33,491 bases of DNA from Acidobacteriota bacterium (GTDB lineage Bacteria > Acidobacteriota > Terriglobia > Terriglobales > Acidobacteriaceae), in assembly GCA_018268775.1 (NCBI GenBank), contig JAFDVV010000042.1, forward strand, positions 1 to 33,491, written 5' to 3'. This document shows positions 29,586-33,491 of this stretch, one piece after another. Made by a program: the position numbers and the translations under genes. Position 1 is the stretch's first letter. The number at the start of each line of letters is the position of its first letter. The notes beneath the pieces are model-generated. The model had not been told where the DNA came from. It was given only the letters and a program-made list of their open reading frames with translations, and searched no databases.

Positions 29586-32231
29586 TCAGAACAATCTCTC
29601 CGCCCGCCGCAGGTTTCCGGCGGTGCCGATATTGGCCAGGGTGAAGTTGAAGCGGTACGCATTTTCGTTACGCGCCGAGCCGAGCTCGTACTTGCGATAC
29701 TCCACGCTGAAGCCGCAGCAATCCCAGTTGTACTGCACCTGTAGCGCGCCATACTGCACCTCGCCTCGGTTCAGGTCGAGGCCCGAATTGGCCGCGACCC
29801 CCAGTCCGCGCTTGGTCGGACCGCCGTAGCCCAGCAGGAACCTCAACTGCGTAAAGTCCGACACGTTGGACGAGAACCCTGTGGTGTTGAAGCGTCCCGG
29901 CGCATTCAGCCGGGCATAGCTCATGCCGGAGAAGACGTTGCCCTCGTGGAAGTTCACCAGCACGTTGTTGGACGTGAACTTTTTCGCACCAGTGTCGACG
30001 TCGAAGTCCCATTCGACGTCGAACTTGTCCGAGGTCTTCCAACGCAGCCGCGAGACCAGCGGAGAGATCGCCCGCGGCTCGGTCAGGAAGGCGATTCCCG
30101 ACAGAGCCAGCGTGGTCTCAAAGATATTGCGGCGGCCCGTGACGACCGCGTGGCCGAAGTTCTGGTCGAGAAAGTACTTCTGCGTGAGCCGCCAACTGAG
30201 CAGCTCGCGGCTGCCGCACGGCGCAGGCTGGGCGGTATAGCCGGCATCGGCGGCCGCGCCGCCAGGCGCTCCTCCCATCACTCCCGACGCCGCCGCGCCG
30301 ATCCAGGGATCGCTTCCCGCCGCATTGCCGGTCTTCTCCTCGCAGGGTTGGTCCTTCTTCTGCCGCAGGAAGAATCGCTGCGTGACGCCGTAGCGCACTT
30401 CATTGGTATTGCTGACGATGTCGGTGTCGTCGAAGCGCAGTATTTCCTGAAAGTTGTCCACGCCGCGCACCAGCCTGTAGGTGGCCGCAGGCTCGATGGT
30501 GTGTTTGACCTCGGAGCCGAAGAGCCACTTCACCAGTGGCGATGAAAAGGTCCGCTCGAGGACCGGGGCGCGGCCCTCCACCTCGATCTCTACGTCCGTG
30601 CGCTCTGCCGCCTCGCCACTCTCCCGTGGTGGCAGAGCGGTGCCGTTGCTCTTGCTCCGGCTGTAGATCGTCTCGCGCACCGCGATGGACGGGCGCAGCC
30701 GCCAGCCCCCACCGCTGAGCGGGAGAGATAGCTGTGGATGCAGGTCAAAGCGGTGGGTAAGCCCCGACGTCGAAAAATTGGGTTGGACACGCTTCAGCCC
30801 CGTCATCGACGCGTCGACATTCCAGCGAAGCCACGTATTGCCAAGCTGGTGTTCGGTCGAAAACAGGTCGAGCGCCGGCGTATGGAAGATGCGCACCTGC
30901 TGCTCGGAGACCTTGGGAGTTCCGGTGCGCTTCAGTCCCTGGTAGCGGTCGGAGCGAAGCGCCCAGGCGAAGCCGTTGGACTCATGGATGGCATAGCCGA
31001 TCGAGAGAATGTCGCTCGACACGGCCTGGTTGAAGTTCTCGGTGAAGGCCTCGCGGTAGGGGTAGGAGCTGAGATACTCCATGTCGGCGACGAAACGGGT
31101 CTTGTCGCTGAGATCGTAGCGGCCGGAGAAGACGACGTCCTGCCCACCCTGGTTGACCAACTGTCCGCCACTGACGAAGCCCCGATCGAGCAGGCCGCTG
31201 TAGTGCGCGAGGGCGAAGTTGTTCCCCAGTCCGCGATAGCGAAAGGTGGCCGACTGCGCCCATCCGCGCTTGGAGAAGTACTCGGCGCCGGCGGTCATGT
31301 CGGCGCTGCGGCCCAGCACCATGTAGTACTGCTCGCCCAGCACCAGCCCCTTGGTGGAGGACTGCCCAATGACCGGGACCATGAAGCCACTCTGCCGGTT
31401 GTCGCCGCCTACCGGATGCGTGACATACGGCAGATAGACCAGCGGAACGTCGAGCACGCGAAAGACGCTGTTGCGCGCCGTGGCCTGCGTACCGGTAATG
31501 CTGAACTTGCCGGCGAAGAGCTGCCAGTCCGGATGCGGAAGCTCGCACGACGTGACCGACCCGCCGTAGATGTCGTACGCCTCGGGGGCGGTCTTGACGA
31601 CGATCCTGCCCTCGAAGAGAAACGGCTGGCCGTTGCTGTAGACCGGCCTGCTGCCCGCCCTCAGGCCAACCGAGCCGGTAACGTCGAAGAACCGGCCCGT
31701 CTGCGTCTTCAGGTTCATGGAGCCGTGGCTGGCGGAGATCATCTCGCTGTTCTCGCCGCCGCTCACCTTCAAGTGGCCATTCGCGTTCAGGTCGCCGGTC
31801 TCGCTGTCATAGTCGATATGGTCGGCCTCGACGCGGCGGTTCTTGTAAGTAATGACGACATCGCGGTCGAGGCTGTATCGGCTCCCCGTCTTTGCCTGCG
31901 GCCCGGAGCTCTCGATGACGACGGTCGTTCCATCGTCGGGGGACGGCAGAATAATCGCCTCGGGATAACTTTGCGGAACGTTGGCCTCTGGCGCAGACGG
32001 AACGGTCTGCGATACTGAAGAGGCAGGTGCCTGATTCGACACCTCCTGGGCCGCCAACTGTGGATGAATTGCCGCGCCCAGCGTGATAGTTATCAGAAGA
32101 TAAACCAAGCGTCGATCTGGCCTTCGTCTGGCCTCTCGAACGCCGGGTTCTTCAACATCTTTCAAGACGCAGCCGCCCGAGTGGCACACCACACGGGACT
32201 TTGCGTCGAGACTTGTAGAACTTGCCGCCAC
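29586..32231 (-). CDS. lptD: LPS-assembly protein LptD
   Basis: An 881-residue outer membrane protein that inserts LPS into the outer leaflet together with LptE. The frame begins at GTG 32231; a hydrophobic signal (LVYLLITITLGAAIHPQLAAQ) appears only after 40 residues, so a start further in is possible. Residues about 100-185 form the LptA-like (OstA) jellyroll, with RYSLDRDVVITYKNRRVEAD, LNANGHLKVSGG and FDVTGSVGLR. From about 225 it becomes the beta-barrel with the LptD signature VPLVYLPYVTHPVG and the CELPHPDW segment. The end has the conserved paired Cys in WDCCGFSVEYR. A Gly/Ala-rich insert near 640-680 with two Cys is unusual. It lies beside dsbA-like and ppiC-like genes, and is divergent from the RDD gene, with 55 bases between. 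Confidence 0.93.
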   Translation of the reverse strand: MAASSTSLDAKSRVVCHSGGCVLKDVEEPGVREARRRPDRRLVYLLITITLGAAIHPQLAAQEVSNQAPASSVSQTVPSAPEANVPQSYPEAIILPSPDDGTTVVIESSGPQAKTGSRYSLDRDVVITYKNRRVEADHIDYDSETGDLNANGHLKVSGGENSEMISASHGSMNLKTQTGRFFDVTGSVGLRAGSRPVYSNGQPFLFEGRIVVKTAPEAYDIYGGSVTSCELPHPDWQLFAGKFSITGTQATARNSVFRVLDVPLVYLPYVTHPVGGDNRQSGFMVPVIGQSSTKGLVLGEQYYMVLGRSADMTAGAEYFSKRGWAQSATFRYRGLGNNFALAHYSGLLDRGFVSGGQLVNQGGQDVVFSGRYDLSDKTRFVADMEYLSSYPYREAFTENFNQAVSSDILSIGYAIHESNGFAWALRSDRYQGLKRTGTPKVSEQQVRIFHTPALDLFSTEHQLGNTWLRWNVDASMTGLKRVQPNFSTSGLTHRFDLHPQLSLPLSGGGWRLRPSIAVRETIYSRSKSNGTALPPRESGEAAERTDVEIEVEGRAPVLERTFSSPLVKWLFGSEVKHTIEPAATYRLVRGVDNFQEILRFDDTDIVSNTNEVRYGVTQRFFLRQKKDQPCEEKTGNAAGSDPWIGAAASGVMGGAPGGAAADAGYTAQPAPCGSRELLSWRLTQKYFLDQNFGHAVVTGRRNIFETTLALSGIAFLTEPRAISPLVSRLRWKTSDKFDVEWDFDVDTGAKKFTSNNVLVNFHEGNVFSGMSYARLNAPGRFNTTGFSSNVSDFTQLRFLLGYGGPTKRGLGVAANSGLDLNRGEVQYGALQVQYNWDCCGFSVEYRKYELGSARNENAYRFNFTLANIGTAGNLRRAERLF

Positions 32232-32286
32232 TCTTTGAGGCTAACTGAATTTGACCCGCAGCGGGTTCGAGGTTTTCACAGGGACC

Positions 32287-33491
32287 ATGAGCGCAGAGAG
32301 AAAGTTACAGCCGCAGAATGCACCCGCCGAAGACCAGTCTTCGCTGGAACCCTTTGCGCTGAAGCAGCAGGTTGCGGAACGGCTGGCCGCGCACCGCAAC
32401 CGCAAGGGCCAACACACCGCCGCAAATCTCGATCAGCCTGCGGCCACTCCCGCGCGCGAACGCACGGCGCGCATCGCCGCGGCCGTCGCCGAGCGCTACG
32501 CGCACTCCAAGAGCTACCGCTCCTTTCTCGCCGAAGAGGCCGAACGCGCGATTCGCCAGGCCGAGGCCGCGGCAGAGGTGGCCGCGCTGAACGCGCAGGC
32601 CGTGGCCCAGGCGCAGTACGACCTGCTCGAGGAACTCGACCAGTACGTCGCCGAACCGCCGTCTGTACCGGCACTGCTTCCCCCACCCGCCGGGCAGCGG
32701 CAAGCGGCAACACAGACGCGCCCAGCTCCCGCGGCCCAGCTCGACCTGCCTCCTGCGCCGCAGCCCGCGCCGTTGCGGGTCCGTCTGGCCGAGGACATTC
32801 GCCGGCCCGAGATCGATGCCTCGACCATACACCGCTCGTTGAGAACATCGGCCCGCGAGGCCGTCGAGGACGTGGCCGACGCCGTTGAGCCGCTCGACCC
32901 CGAAGAAGTGTTGTCGTTGGACGAAGAGATCGCCTTCCGCCAGGACCCGGTCTTCGACCCCATCGAACCGACGGTCGACATCCCGGCCAACCTGATCGAG
33001 TTCCCCCGCCAGCTCGTCGCACCGCGCCGCGCGCGTCCGCGCCTGGCCGAGGGCCCGTTGCGCGAGGACAGCGAAGCGCCGCACGACCCCTCGCAGCTCC
33101 GCATCTTCGAGGTCGAGGCCGAACAAATATCGCCGGCCTTCGCAACCGAGGCTGAAGCCCCGGAGTGGACCTCCATCCTGCTGGACGCCCAGCCACGCGA
33201 AGCCGTTGAAGACGGCCTGGCCCACCACGAGCCGATGCAGCAGACCTACGCGGAGCCCCACATCGCGCAATACCTGCATCGGGCGACCGATGCGCGGAGC
33301 CTCTACTCGGCCCCATTTCAGGTGGCCCCGCTGAACCTGCGAGTGATGTCCGCGGCGGTGGACGCCTGCGCCATACTGGCTGCCTCGATGATCTTCCTGG
33401 CTGGGCTGGTCCTGACGGCATCGCACTTTGCCCCGGGCGGCCTGCATATGGGCCTGCCACAGGCTGCCCTGACTGCTCTGATCACAGTCGT
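32287..33491 (+). CDS. RDD-domain membrane protein with long N-terminal extension, partial
   Basis: An open frame from ATG 32287 (AGGGA just before) runs through 401 codons to the window end without a stop. It is easily missed because it is cut off. Residues 1-115 are Ala/Glu/Arg-rich and helical (RERTARIAAAVAERYAH, SYRSFLAEEAERAIRQAEAA). Residues 115-335 are Pro-rich and acidic, apparently disordered. At about 350 the pattern PLNLRVMSAAVDACAIL, followed by a hydrophobic helix and then a second one beginning at the edge, fits the start of an RDD domain (conserved Arg and Asp). RDD proteins are transporter-like membrane proteins, some exchanging ions; the role of the long cytosolic part is unknown. 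It is divergent from lptD. Confidence 0.75.
   Translation, partial: MSAERKLQPQNAPAEDQSSLEPFALKQQVAERLAAHRNRKGQHTAANLDQPAATPARERTARIAAAVAERYAHSKSYRSFLAEEAERAIRQAEAAAEVAALNAQAVAQAQYDLLEELDQYVAEPPSVPALLPPPAGQRQAATQTRPAPAAQLDLPPAPQPAPLRVRLAEDIRRPEIDASTIHRSLRTSAREAVEDVADAVEPLDPEEVLSLDEEIAFRQDPVFDPIEPTVDIPANLIEFPRQLVAPRRARPRLAEGPLREDSEAPHDPSQLRIFEVEAEQISPAFATEAEAPEWTSILLDAQPREAVEDGLAHHEPMQQTYAEPHIAQYLHRATDARSLYSAPFQVAPLNLRVMSAAVDACAILAASMIFLAGLVLTASHFAPGGLHMGLPQAALTALITV

Noticed and set aside
30738..32018. 426-codon plus-strand open frame
   Set aside because: It is antisense to lptD; the low-complexity Val/Gly/Ala pattern is a GC-rich shadow.
32276..33460. Two long minus-strand frames (about 380-394 codons)
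   Set aside because: They are antisense to the RDD-type frame, Arg/Pro/Gly-rich and without motifs; the plus frame has a start with Shine-Dalgarno and a membrane domain.

Overview
The window looks like part of an Acidobacteriota chromosome, most likely Acidobacteriaceae (the Granulicella/Edaphobacter/Terriglobus type), with an integrated mobile element in its left 40%. This placement is inferred. It rests on the GC-rich right part, the mix of gene families (DUF5715/M15-like, Planctomycete-type cytochrome c, LptD, CHAD, many secreted proteins) and the interspersed GTCATCCTGAGCGAAG and GGGTGCCCCA palindromic repeats. No rRNA or tRNA gene is visible.

Left part (1 to about 13.4 kb), integrative element: visibly less GC-rich than the rest. 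It starts with an edge-truncated membrane protein and a MobC-like ribbon-helix-helix protein, followed by a repeat-rich, possibly oriT, gap and a NYN-domain nuclease. Its other end is a tyrosine recombinase at 11904-13343. Between them lie two cargo modules. The first (1741-9197, +) is a tight five-gene set: a membrane-anchored J-like protein without an HPD motif, a minimal GrpE-like protein, a remodelled Hsp70, a single-ring Cdc48/FtsH-class AAA+ ATPase, and a four-TM protein with two CxxC pairs. I read it as a membrane-tethered Hsp70/AAA+ protein-remodelling machine of unknown purpose; defence, element maintenance and stress response are all possible. The second (11586 to 9302, -) is a three-gene graspetide-type RiPP operon: a precursor with four copies of a 15-residue YGET...TREGADQ core, an MvdC/MvdD-like ATP-grasp ligase, and a membrane protein. 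All three genes overlap their neighbours.

Right part (13.5 to 33.5 kb), chromosome: short, mostly secreted or metabolic genes in mixed orientation. These are a SnoaL-like protein, a cofactor-free haloperoxidase-type hydrolase, a secreted GDSL hydrolase, a xylose-isomerase-like TIM barrel protein, asnS, a small Cys-rich protein, a secreted hypothetical, a parDE toxin-antitoxin pair, an exported hypothetical, a secreted amidohydrolase, a CHAD protein, a PGPGW-like membrane protein, a lipoprotein cytochrome c, a DUF5715 peptidase-like protein and a Gfo/Idh/MocA oxidoreductase. The last 6 kb is an envelope-biogenesis group: a DsbA-like lipoprotein and a SurA/PpiC-like lipoprotein in one operon, then lptD, then a divergent RDD-domain protein cut by the window end.

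Intergenic repeats are conspicuous on the chromosomal side, mostly as inverted pairs at gene ends. One composite copy sits in frame inside asnS and adds about 37 residues to the enzyme. All assignments are by eye, without database searches.
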